The notes below the pieces were generated by a model. It saw nothing but the letters and a program-made list of their open reading frames with translations. It did not search any database and was not told the DNA's origin. From assembly GCA_020432595.1 (NCBI GenBank), contig JAGQGA010000164.1, positions 1 to 9,479 on the forward strand: a stretch of 9,479 nt of DNA, given 5' to 3'. The translations under genes and the position numbers were made by a program. This document shows positions 1 through 5,482 of this stretch, piece by piece. Numbering within the stretch: position 1 is the first letter of the stretch; each line of letters begins with the position of its first letter. The stretch is from Anaerolineales bacterium (lineage in GTDB: Bacteria > Chloroflexota > Anaerolineae > Promineifilales > Promineifilaceae).

Positions 1-168
1 TACCTGTTCCAGCTTGTCCGTTTGGGAAAAGCGAACAATTTTGGCGGTTGTTGTCACATTTTCTAATGGTTTCAAGACCTGTTTTTGTTTGTAAAGTGCT
101 AACAACATGCCCAATGGGGCATATTGAGTATTGAATGATTGATTGGTAAGACCAAATTTTGTATTCAT
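1..168 (-). CDS. Probable DDE transposase, N-terminal fragment (runs off left edge)
   Basis: The first 56 codons of a gene read leftward from an ATG at 168-166 and stay open to the window edge. An AAGGAG-type ribosome binding site lies about 7 bases before the ATG, so the start is well supported. The peptide begins MNTKFGLTNQSFNTQYAPLG, followed by a hydrophobic helix (MLLALY) and a basic stretch. This resembles the N-terminal region of IS4/IS1380-like DDE transposases, where an 'xxYxGLxLL' segment precedes the catalytic domain. The catalytic DDE residues would lie outside the window, so the family is not proven. Base composition is clearly AT-richer than in the genes to the right, which fits an acquired element. 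It could instead be an unrelated AT-rich accessory gene. I am confident that it is a real gene and only moderately confident that it is a transposase. Confidence 0.5.
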   Translation of the reverse strand, partial: MNTKFGLTNQSFNTQYAPLGMLLALYKQKQVLKPLENVTTTAKIVRFSQTDKLEQV

Positions 169-434
169 CACGAAACTCCTTTCTGGGTCTAAGTCAAATG
201 AAGTTTTTTGATGATAGTCCAATTTGGTTCAGAATCGTTAATTTCGGCCTATTTTGGCAAGTTGAAACCTGTCCTGTTTGAATGAAAAAGTTGAATCTTG
301 GTCAGTTTGTACAAAAATAAGGAAACAGAGGGAGCTATGTCTGTTTACAACAAACAGCTCTCAAGCGGGATAAAAAATTGGGCAGACAAGTTGGGGATTA
401 TTGAGGAGGCCAGCAAGGGGCTGGCTGGAGGAAA
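169..434. other. AT-rich non-coding stretch, probable insertion-sequence end
   Basis: No convincing gene lies here. The stretch is AT-rich compared with the operon to its right and forms the 5' flank of the leftward transposase-like gene, so it probably includes one end of an insertion sequence. The element's other end is outside the window, so the terminal inverted repeat and the target duplication cannot be fixed. Small structures visible are a direct repeat AAGTTGAA (259-266 and 288-295) and an imperfect hairpin around 332-360, whose core is CTGTTT (341-346), a 5-base loop and AAACAG (352-357). I see no convincing promoter for the leftward gene. Confidence 0.4.
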
Positions 435-467
435 CAGACGGGGCGGCAATGCACACCACCCCGTCTA
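435..467 (-). terminator. Hairpin terminator of the leftward three-gene operon
   Basis: On the minus strand AGACGGGGTGG and CCGCCCCGTCT form an 11-bp stem with one U-G wobble around a 9-base loop (plus-strand arms 436-446 and 456-466). The wobble pairs on the minus-strand RNA but would be a C-A mismatch on the plus-strand RNA, which points to a terminator for the leftward operon. It sits 15 bases after the stop codon at 484-482. The following tract is only GTTT, so efficiency is uncertain. Confidence 0.6.
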
Positions 468-481
468 AATGGCTAGGTTTT

Positions 482-1834
482 CTACCGCTTTTCGATGACG
501 AAGGTGGGAACGGAGGAACCGCCGCCGGCCGTCACGTTAAGCAGAGGATCCGTGGAGAGACGGGTGAGACAGCCGTCTACGTAGTCGCCGTGGAAGATGA
601 AGGGGGCGGTGTCGTACATGCGGTCGTAGATTTGCAAACGGCCGTTAATCATACTCGGATATGGCTCTTCCGGGATCACCACCCGCTCCTGCACAATATA
701 CGAATTCGCCAGTGCCTCTTGCACCGCTTGCTCCCAGCCACTGCTGTTCGTTTGCCACCCCAGCACAATCCCGTGCCCACCATAATCATCATTCGGCTTT
801 AACACCAGCTGATTTTGGTATTTGTGGATAAACGGAATCAGGTCAATGGGCAACCCGCCGTAAATCGTTTTGCGCTCTTCCACCCGGCGCGTCCAGGGGA
901 TGTGGGTTTTGATCACCCGCATTTCGTCCTCATCAAACAGGTGGGCGTTCTGTTCGTCGCTCAAAACGGCCAGGCTCATCTTTTTGTAGAGGATTTTGCA
1001 GCGGAACGGGTTGACCATGCACACATCGCCGTTGCGAACGGCTTGCACCACCGGATGATCCATGCCGCCGCGCTCGATGAGTTCGGTGATGAGGACGCGC
1101 TTATAGATGAGGGTGATGTGGTAGTCGCCGTCGGTTAAACGGCCGTTCTTATACGCCACATTCCTCGGATCCACAATCCGGCACTCCACCCCCTGCGACT
1201 TGAAATAATCTTCAAATAGCTCAAACTCGCTGTACGTCGGCACCTCGCTCCAGTCCAAAATGCCAATGCGCGGCTTTTCGCTGCTGCCCCCCCACTGCCG
1301 AAACGCATCCAACAGCACGTGCAGCACGCTGTGGCGAGTGGGCAACGGGCGCACTACATAATGGCGCAAAAACTCACCCATCACCGGCATCCCGTTGAAA
1401 ACTGAGGTTAATACATCATTGTAGGCTGATGCGGCCGGAACCTCGGCGTTGTATTCGGTAAATTTGAGTTCGTTGTTTTCGGTGACGAAGAAGGAATCGA
1501 GCCGAGTTAGGGGTGTGTGTTCACCATAGCCAGGGTTAACCTGAATAAGTTCTTTCTCCCAATCATACAGGTCGAACTGCTCCGCAAAAACGGGGTCGGC
1601 CACGGCCGCTTCTGAGATTTTGCGGAAGGAGCGCAACAGCGGGCGAATGCTGCGGCGCAGGTAGTTGTATTGGTCGTGGGTGAGGAAACGGGGGCGGAGA
1701 ACGGAGGTTAACGGCCGTTCGCCAAAAAACAGCCCCCGCCGCCGCATCTGCGAATCCAACTGCTCCTGCGATGCTGCCGCCAAATCATCCGTCAGCAAAT
1801 CATGGTACGTCCGAATCGCATCACGTAGTGACAT
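482..1834 (-). CDS. Circularly permuted ATP-grasp / glutathionylspermidine synthase-like ligase
   Basis: A 450-residue soluble protein with no signal peptide or membrane segment. Features resembling permuted ATP-grasp enzymes are visible in order: an N-terminal helical part; LKFTEYNAE (E127, N129, E131), similar to the acidic/Asn metal site that lies early in permuted ATP-grasps; a Rossmann-like stretch around residues 188-230 beginning RIGILDW; and a C-terminal LVLKPNDDYGGHG (K346, N348, G352-G355), which looks like the nucleotide-binding Lys and Gly-rich loop, followed by YIVQERVV (E383). Family members join a carboxylate to an amine using ATP through an acyl-phosphate, and the substrate here is unknown. 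The start codon overlaps the stop of the preceding ligase gene by one base (TAATG), so the two are almost certainly translationally coupled, with a purine-rich GAGAAGAGG just upstream. The stop is TAG. Two NGR segments (230-232 and 397-399) and the ERP near residue 40 are encoded by the AACGGCCGTT palindrome. The fold is reasonably supported; the reaction is inference. Confidence 0.7.
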   Translation of the reverse strand: MSLRDAIRTYHDLLTDDLAAASQEQLDSQMRRRGLFFGERPLTSVLRPRFLTHDQYNYLRRSIRPLLRSFRKISEAAVADPVFAEQFDLYDWEKELIQVNPGYGEHTPLTRLDSFFVTENNELKFTEYNAEVPAASAYNDVLTSVFNGMPVMGEFLRHYVVRPLPTRHSVLHVLLDAFRQWGGSSEKPRIGILDWSEVPTYSEFELFEDYFKSQGVECRIVDPRNVAYKNGRLTDGDYHITLIYKRVLITELIERGGMDHPVVQAVRNGDVCMVNPFRCKILYKKMSLAVLSDEQNAHLFDEDEMRVIKTHIPWTRRVEERKTIYGGLPIDLIPFIHKYQNQLVLKPNDDYGGHGIVLGWQTNSSGWEQAVQEALANSYIVQERVVIPEEPYPSMINGRLQIYDRMYDTAPFIFHGDYVDGCLTRLSTDPLLNVTAGGGSSVPTFVIEKR

Positions 1835-2769
1835 TATGCCTCTTCTCTCCCATTAAACAAACGCGCCCATTTCAACTCCGTCAACTGCGGACGCGGGTTT
1901 TTTGCCAGCCGAATCACCATATCGGCCATATGCTTCACCACCCAGTCAAAATAAACCGGCGTTAGCGAATTAATGTCCATATCAGGAGCCGGGTTCATAA
2001 AATCAATCGCATACGGTACCCCATCACGCACCGCAAACTCCACCGTGTTCATATCATACCCCAGCGCCTGCACCAGCGTCAGCGCATCATCTACCACCCG
2101 CTTGCCCAGTTCGGCACTCATATGGGCATGTTCCACAAGATATCGCTTCTCACGGGGGTCATACTTCATTGGCAGCACCTCGGTTTGCCCCAGGCACATG
2201 CAGCGCACATAATGATCCCACTGAATAAACTCTTGCAGCACCATCGTCAGCAGCCCCGATTGATTGTACGCATCCCACAAATCTTCCTTCGTGCGGCACA
2301 CATACACATCGCGCCACCCCCCGCCGTGGGCATCTTTCAAAATACACGGCATTCCCACATACTCAATCAGCGCATCCCAATCCAGCGGATACTTCAAATT
2401 TCGCAAACTTTCGGTGTGGATAATGCCCGGCACATAATCTTTGTTGGGCAGCACCACCGTTTTGGGGCTGGCGACTCCCAGCCGCGTCGCCAGTGATGCT
2501 TCAAAAAATTTGTCATCGGCCGTCCACATAAACGGATTGTTGACCACTGTTACCCCTTGCAGCACCGCTTCCTTTAGATAGGAACGATAATAAGGCACCT
2601 CGTGGGAAATACGGTCTACAATCACCGCATACGGGTTTTTCTCATCCATCTTGGTGCCGCCCAGCTTCACATACTCGGCAACCACACCCTCATTCCGCCG
2701 GTTCACTTCTTCAATAAATGCTGGCGGAAACGACCATTCCCGCCCAACCAAAAGACCTACTTTCAACAT
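1834..2769 (-). CDS. ATP-grasp ligase (RimK/D-Ala-D-Ala ligase-like)
   Basis: A 311-residue cytosolic protein with the normal ATP-grasp order. The N-terminal pre-ATP-grasp domain starts MLKVGLLVGRE and contains NNPFMWTADDKFFE (78-90), the usual 'N-x-P ... DK' segment. The ATP-grasp core has CILKDAHGGGWRDVYV (K145, G149-G151), the hinge LQEFI (178-182), HYVR (187-189), and the metal-binding end NTVEFAVRDG...YAIDFMNPAPD (E244, D256, N259). Such enzymes activate a carboxylate with ATP and couple it to an amine, and the substrate cannot be read from sequence. The ribosome binding site AGGAGG lies 6 bases before the ATG, a textbook spacing. The gene lies 84 bases after the esterase, with a large hairpin between them, and overlaps the next ligase gene by one base. 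Two different ATP-grasp enzymes in tandem suggest two successive amide bonds or a heterodimer. The stop is TAA. Confidence 0.8.
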   Translation of the reverse strand: MLKVGLLVGREWSFPPAFIEEVNRRNEGVVAEYVKLGGTKMDEKNPYAVIVDRISHEVPYYRSYLKEAVLQGVTVVNNPFMWTADDKFFEASLATRLGVASPKTVVLPNKDYVPGIIHTESLRNLKYPLDWDALIEYVGMPCILKDAHGGGWRDVYVCRTKEDLWDAYNQSGLLTMVLQEFIQWDHYVRCMCLGQTEVLPMKYDPREKRYLVEHAHMSAELGKRVVDDALTLVQALGYDMNTVEFAVRDGVPYAIDFMNPAPDMDINSLTPVYFDWVVKHMADMVIRLAKNPRPQLTELKWARLFNGREEA

Positions 2770-2781
2770 CCTAAACCTCCT

Positions 2782-2849
2782 AAATTGGGAGATTGGGAGA
2801 CTAGAATCTCTTAGTCTCCTAGTCCCCTAATCTCTTACTCTCCAAATTT
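2782..2849. repeat. Long nested intergenic hairpin between esterase and ligase genes
   Basis: A nested inverted repeat fills nearly the whole 84-base gap. The inner stem is perfect: GGAGACTA (2796-2803) with TAGTCTCC (2812-2819) around an 8-base loop. Outside it GAGATT (2789-2794) pairs with AATCTC (2829-2834), and AAATTGG (2782-2788) pairs with CCAAATTT (2842-2849) apart from one bulge. The reiterated GGGAGA/TCTCC words give it the look of a mobile intergenic repeat. It ends just before the AGGAGG ribosome binding site of the ligase gene at 2781-2776, so it may also affect mRNA processing or translation within the operon. Confidence 0.6.
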
Positions 2850-2853
2850 CTCA

Positions 2854-3573
2854 TTAATCATGCCCGCCGATGTAAATACCTAGCATCTGCTTCCACCACG
2901 GCCAATCATGTGCCCACCCATCCCATAATCGCAGCGCATTACCAATCCCTTTGTCCCATAGCAGATTGGACAAATGTTCGCTGCTGCCGCGCAGACCGTC
3001 TTCGTACCCCACCGCCAGAATGATGTCGAGGTTGCGGAGGGCGGCTAAACGGCCGTTGTCATGCTCATTCGGAATATACGCCACCGGGTTATTAAAATAG
3101 ACATTATCATCACTGTACCCCTCCATCCAGCGCGAAATATCGTAAATCCCGCTCATCCCAATCGCCCGCCCCACCAGCTCCGGGTGGCGCAGGGCAAAAT
3201 TCACCGCATGGTACGCCCCAAAGCTCGCCCCCACCGTCATCAAAAACGGGTTAGGGTTAAGTTTTGTACTAAGCGGCAGCACTTCTTGCAGCAAATAATT
3301 CTCATACTGCACATGCCGCCACGCCCGTTCCCCAGGATGCTTCCAATATGCATACCAGCTTTCCGCATCCACACTGTCCACACAATAAATTTGAACCCAT
3401 CCCTGATCAAGCTGATGGCGCACTGTTTCCATCATTTGCCGATCTTCCCACTCATAAAAACGCCCCTTCGACGTTGGGAAAATCAGCACCCTCGCCCCCG
3501 CATGACCAAAAACCAGCAGTTCCATCTCTTGCCCCAACGCAGGGCTATACCAACTGTGATATTCTCTCTTCAT
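2854..3573 (-). CDS. Alpha/beta-hydrolase fold esterase (putative esterase, PF00756-like)
   Basis: A 239-residue protein with no signal peptide. It has the nucleophile elbow GASFGA (S117), the acid segment GYEDGLR (D192 or E191) and a late catalytic histidine in WAHDWPWW (H222), giving a complete Ser-Asp-His triad. This spacing and the closing H-D-W-P-x-W motif fit the putative esterase family (esterase D / antigen 85 type fold). The N-terminus MKREYHSWYSPALG and FPTSKGRFYEWED (32-44) are also typical of bacterial members. The family hydrolyses or transfers acyl groups on esters, thioesters or small peptides, and the specific substrate is unknown. It is the first gene of the leftward operon; two amide-forming ligases follow, so a role in releasing, trimming or transferring a ligase product is plausible. 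Only a weak purine signal precedes the ATG, and an in-frame TAG lies 7 codons upstream with no other start between, so this start is forced. The stop is TAA. Confidence 0.8.
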   Translation of the reverse strand: MKREYHSWYSPALGQEMELLVFGHAGARVLIFPTSKGRFYEWEDRQMMETVRHQLDQGWVQIYCVDSVDAESWYAYWKHPGERAWRHVQYENYLLQEVLPLSTKLNPNPFLMTVGASFGAYHAVNFALRHPELVGRAIGMSGIYDISRWMEGYSDDNVYFNNPVAYIPNEHDNGRLAALRNLDIILAVGYEDGLRGSSEHLSNLLWDKGIGNALRLWDGWAHDWPWWKQMLGIYIGGHD

Positions 3574-3660
3574 CTCGTTTGTCGTAACGTCCTATACCAA
3601 ACACCAAGCTATCTGTAGATAACTCCAACAAGATATAGATGTCGATGATAAAATTTGTCC

Positions 3661-3688
3661 ATAATAATTTGGGAAGCTGAACAGACAA
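3661..3688 (-). promoter_or_regulatory. Candidate promoter of the esterase/ligase operon
   Basis: On the minus strand TTGTCT (3688-3683) and TATTAT (3666-3661) are separated by 16 bases, matching the sigma70 consensus 4/6 and 5/6. The -35 box overlaps a small inverted repeat, CAGAC-4 bases-GTCTG (3682-3695), that could be an operator. A rival is the extended -10 TGCTACAAT at 3728-3720 on the same strand. The predicted leader would be roughly 80 bases. Confidence 0.4.
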
Positions 3689-3740
3689 TCGTCTGCAAGA
3701 AGTAACATAACTAGTCGCTATTGTAGCACATCACACCCGC

Positions 3741-3768
3741 TTGACGACCAAAACCCAACCGCTATAAT
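3741..3768 (+). promoter_or_regulatory. prfA: Sigma70-type promoter of prfA
   Basis: TTGACG (3741-3746) and a perfect TATAAT (3763-3768) are separated by 16 bases. This is the best promoter in the window. Transcription would begin near 3775, giving a leader of about 34 bases to the preferred prfA start. Confidence 0.8.
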
Positions 3769-3808
3769 CACTTTTTGCAAACACCAAGGAATGCAAACAG
3801 GAATTTAT

Positions 3809-4876
3809 ATGTTTGATAAGATTGCCAAAGTAGTTAGACGATATGAGGAAGTCGAGCGGCAAATGACCGACCCCGCCATTTTGTCTGACCATATGAAACT
3901 AACCGAACTCGCCCAGGAGCGCTCCGACCTGCAAGCATTGGTTGAAGCGTACCAGCGTCATCAAAAGCTGAGTGAAGAGCTGCGTGAGGCTGAAACCATG
4001 ATGGAACTGGAAGATGATCCAGACATGGTGGCAATGGCAAAAGACGAAATTGACAGCCTGGGCGAACAAATAGAGGCATTGGAAATTGAGATGCGGCGGC
4101 TTCTCATTCCCAAAGATCCCCGCGACGACAAAAATGTCTACATCGAAATACGCGCCGGGGCCGGCGGCGACGAGGCGGGCATCTTTGCCGGTGACTTGCT
4201 CCGCATGTATACGCGCTATGCTGAGGGACGCAACTGGAAAACCGACATTGTTTCCGAAAACGCCACTGGGGTAGGTGGCTACAAAGAAGTGACCATGAGC
4301 GTGAAGGGCAAAGGTGCCTATTCTCGCCTGAAATTTGAAAGTGGTGTCCATCGCGTCCAGCGCGTACCCATTACCGAATCGCAGGGGCGCATTCACACCA
4401 GCACGGCCACCGTAGCTGTGATGCCAGAAATTGACGACGTGGAAATCACGCTTGATGAGCGCGACCTAGAGATTACGGCCGAATTTTCCTCTGGCCCTGG
4501 CGGTCAGCACATGCAGAAAAACGCCACCGCCGCCCGTATCATCCACAAACCAACTGGTATGATGGTTAAAATCCAGTCCGAGCGCAGCTTGACGCAAAAC
4601 AAGCGATTGGGTATGGCAATTATTCAGGCGCGGCTGCAAGAGATGGAAGAAGAAAAACAGCACGCCGCCGTTGCCGCCGACCGCAAATCGCAAATTGGCA
4701 CGGGCGACCGCAGCGAAAAGATTCGCACCTACAACTACCCGCAAACCCGCGTCACCGACCACCGCATTGGCTTTTCCAATTACAACTTGCCGGTGGTAAT
4801 GGATGGGGATATTGACCCCTTTATTGACGCACTAACCATTGCCGACGAGGCAGAAAAGCTGGCCGATGTGGCCTAG
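3809..4876 (+). CDS. prfA: Peptide chain release factor 1 (RF1)
   Basis: RF1 recognises UAA and UAG on the ribosome and triggers hydrolysis of the finished peptide. The 355-residue length is normal. Visible are the N-terminal coiled coil (MFDKIAKVVRRYEEVERQ), the conserved EIRAGAGGDEAGIFAGDL block, the stop-codon recognition tripeptide P-x-T as PIT (187-189) within VQRVPITESQGRIHTS, the catalytic GGQ (231-233), and the C-terminal GDRSEKIRTYNYPQTRVTDHR block. The P-x-T tripeptide marks RF1 rather than RF2, which carries SPF. Just after GGQ the residues are HMQKNATAAR, where E. coli RF1 has HVNTTDSAIR. An upstream in-frame ATG at 3791 would add six residues, but its AAGGA abuts the codon. The ATG at 3809 has AGGA with a 6-base spacer and gives the usual N-terminus, so it is preferred. 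The gene ends in two consecutive TAG codons. It is followed not by prmC, its frequent neighbour, but by a MaoC-like gene. Confidence 0.96.
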   Translation: MFDKIAKVVRRYEEVERQMTDPAILSDHMKLTELAQERSDLQALVEAYQRHQKLSEELREAETMMELEDDPDMVAMAKDEIDSLGEQIEALEIEMRRLLIPKDPRDDKNVYIEIRAGAGGDEAGIFAGDLLRMYTRYAEGRNWKTDIVSENATGVGGYKEVTMSVKGKGAYSRLKFESGVHRVQRVPITESQGRIHTSTATVAVMPEIDDVEITLDERDLEITAEFSSGPGGQHMQKNATAARIIHKPTGMMVKIQSERSLTQNKRLGMAIIQARLQEMEEEKQHAAVAADRKSQIGTGDRSEKIRTYNYPQTRVTDHRIGFSNYNLPVVMDGDIDPFIDALTIADEAEKLADVA

Positions 4877-4883
4877 TAGACAA

Positions 4884-4913
4884 TGTAGGGAAAGTTTGCA
4901 AACTTTCCTTACA
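4884..4913. repeat. 30-base near-perfect palindrome between prfA and the MaoC-like gene
   Basis: The centre GGAAAGTTTGCAAACTTTCC (4889-4908) is a perfect 20-base palindrome. It extends to TGTAG...TTACA at 4884-4913, with a single G-T position that can still pair in RNA. No T-tract follows, so it is unlikely to be an intrinsic terminator. Its right arm ends against the AAGGAG ribosome binding site of the next gene (4913-4918), so an RNA hairpin could influence that gene's translation. It may equally be a dispersed intergenic repeat or a dimeric protein-binding site. Confidence 0.75.
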
Positions 4914-4924
4914 AGGAGAAGTAA

Positions 4925-5383
4925 ATGACTAGCTATCAGCCACGCGGCTTGCATTACGAAGATTTTGAGATCGGCTACAGCATGAAAACGATTGGCCGCA
5001 CGATTACCGAGACCGACATTGTGAATTTTGCCGGGCTGTCGGGCGACTTTAACCGCATTCATACCGATGCTGTGTATGCGGCCAAGGATTCATTTGGGCA
5101 GCGGGTGGCGCATGGGATGCTGGTGCAATCTATTGCCACTGGGCTGGCGGTGCAGTCGGGGATTATGGAGGGGACGGTGCTGGCGTTCCGTGAACTGACC
5201 TGCAAATTTAGCCTGCCAATTTTTATTGGCGACACGGTTCATGTGGAGCTGGAAGTGATTGATAAAAAGCTGTTCCGCCGTTTGGGTGGCGGCAATATTG
5301 TCATCAAATATGCGGTGATGAACCAGGATGAGAAGGCGGTGCAGCGCGGGGAGTGGGTGATGCTGATTAAGAGTCGGGAGTAG
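4925..5383 (+). CDS. MaoC-like hot-dog fold enoyl-CoA hydratase/dehydratase
   Basis: A 152-residue single hot-dog domain protein. It carries the hydratase signature GDFNRIHTDAVYAAKDSFGQ followed by RVAHGM, with the catalytic D41 and H46 in the D-x4-H arrangement used by (R)-specific enoyl-CoA hydratases. Such enzymes add water across trans-2-enoyl-CoA, or catalyse the reverse, in fatty acid, polyhydroxyalkanoate or branched-chain acyl-CoA pathways. The N-terminal YEDFEIGYSMKTIGRTITETDIVNFAGLSG is typical of the family. AAGGAG sits 6 bases before the ATG. The gene begins 48 bases after prfA with no terminator between, so it is probably cotranscribed. The chain length and exact substrate cannot be inferred. 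The stop is TAG. Confidence 0.9.
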   Translation: MTSYQPRGLHYEDFEIGYSMKTIGRTITETDIVNFAGLSGDFNRIHTDAVYAAKDSFGQRVAHGMLVQSIATGLAVQSGIMEGTVLAFRELTCKFSLPIFIGDTVHVELEVIDKKLFRRLGGGNIVIKYAVMNQDEKAVQRGEWVMLIKSRE

Positions 5384-5401
5384 GATGGGACGCAGATTTA
5401 C

Positions 5402-5460
5402 CTGATTAAAATGATCATAATCAGCACCCTGTTTTGCATGAGCAGGGAACTTTTTGGTGC
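5402..5460. repeat. Intergenic hairpins before the penicillin-binding protein gene
   Basis: CTGATTA (5402-5408) and TAATCAG (5418-5424) form a perfect 7-bp stem with a 9-base loop. A second possible stem follows, CCCTG (5427-5431) with CAGGG (5443-5447), which competes with GCACC (5424-5428) pairing GGTGC (5456-5460). No T-tract or clear promoter is visible, so the function is open; partial attenuation or mRNA processing between the MaoC-like and penicillin-binding protein genes are possibilities. Confidence 0.4.
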
Positions 5461-5461
5461 A

Positions 5462-5471
5462 AACGGCCGTT
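5462..5471. repeat. Iterated palindrome AACGGCCGTT, the only intergenic copy of 12
   Basis: The self-complementary 10-mer AACGGCCGTT occurs exactly at 637-646, 1138-1147, 1710-1719, 3048-3057, 5462-5471, 5754-5763, 5814-5823, 6217-6226, 7954-7963, 8481-8490, 8869-8878 and 9197-9206. The copy at 5754 extends to 12 bases as AAACGGCCGTTT. Eleven copies lie inside genes, in all three codon phases: as NGR (637, 1138, 3048), as RP (1710, 5754, 5814, 8481) and as TAV (6217, 7954, 8869, 9197). This copy lies 11 bases before the penicillin-binding protein start. Under equal base use about 0.009 copies would be expected in this length. Confidence 0.9.
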
Positions 5472-5482
5472 AATAAACCAGT

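Noticed and set aside
337..468. Possible 43-codon gene on the plus strand starting MSVYNKQLSSGIKNWADK
   Set aside because: The purine-rich stretch before the ATG is only 2 bases away, the 3' half runs through the operon terminator stem, and the peptide has no recognisable feature.
3061..3618. A 185-residue plus-strand open frame opposite the esterase
   Set aside because: It is the antisense shadow of the esterase, His/Pro/Arg-rich with no motif, while the minus-strand frame has a complete catalytic triad.
3791..3808. An earlier prfA start at 3791 adding MQTGIY
   Set aside because: The AAGGA directly abuts that ATG, which is too close. The ATG at 3809 has AGGA at 6 bases and gives the usual RF1 N-terminus.
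4884..4913. Intrinsic terminator after prfA
   Set aside because: The stem is long but no T-tract follows, and the next gene's ribosome binding site begins immediately.
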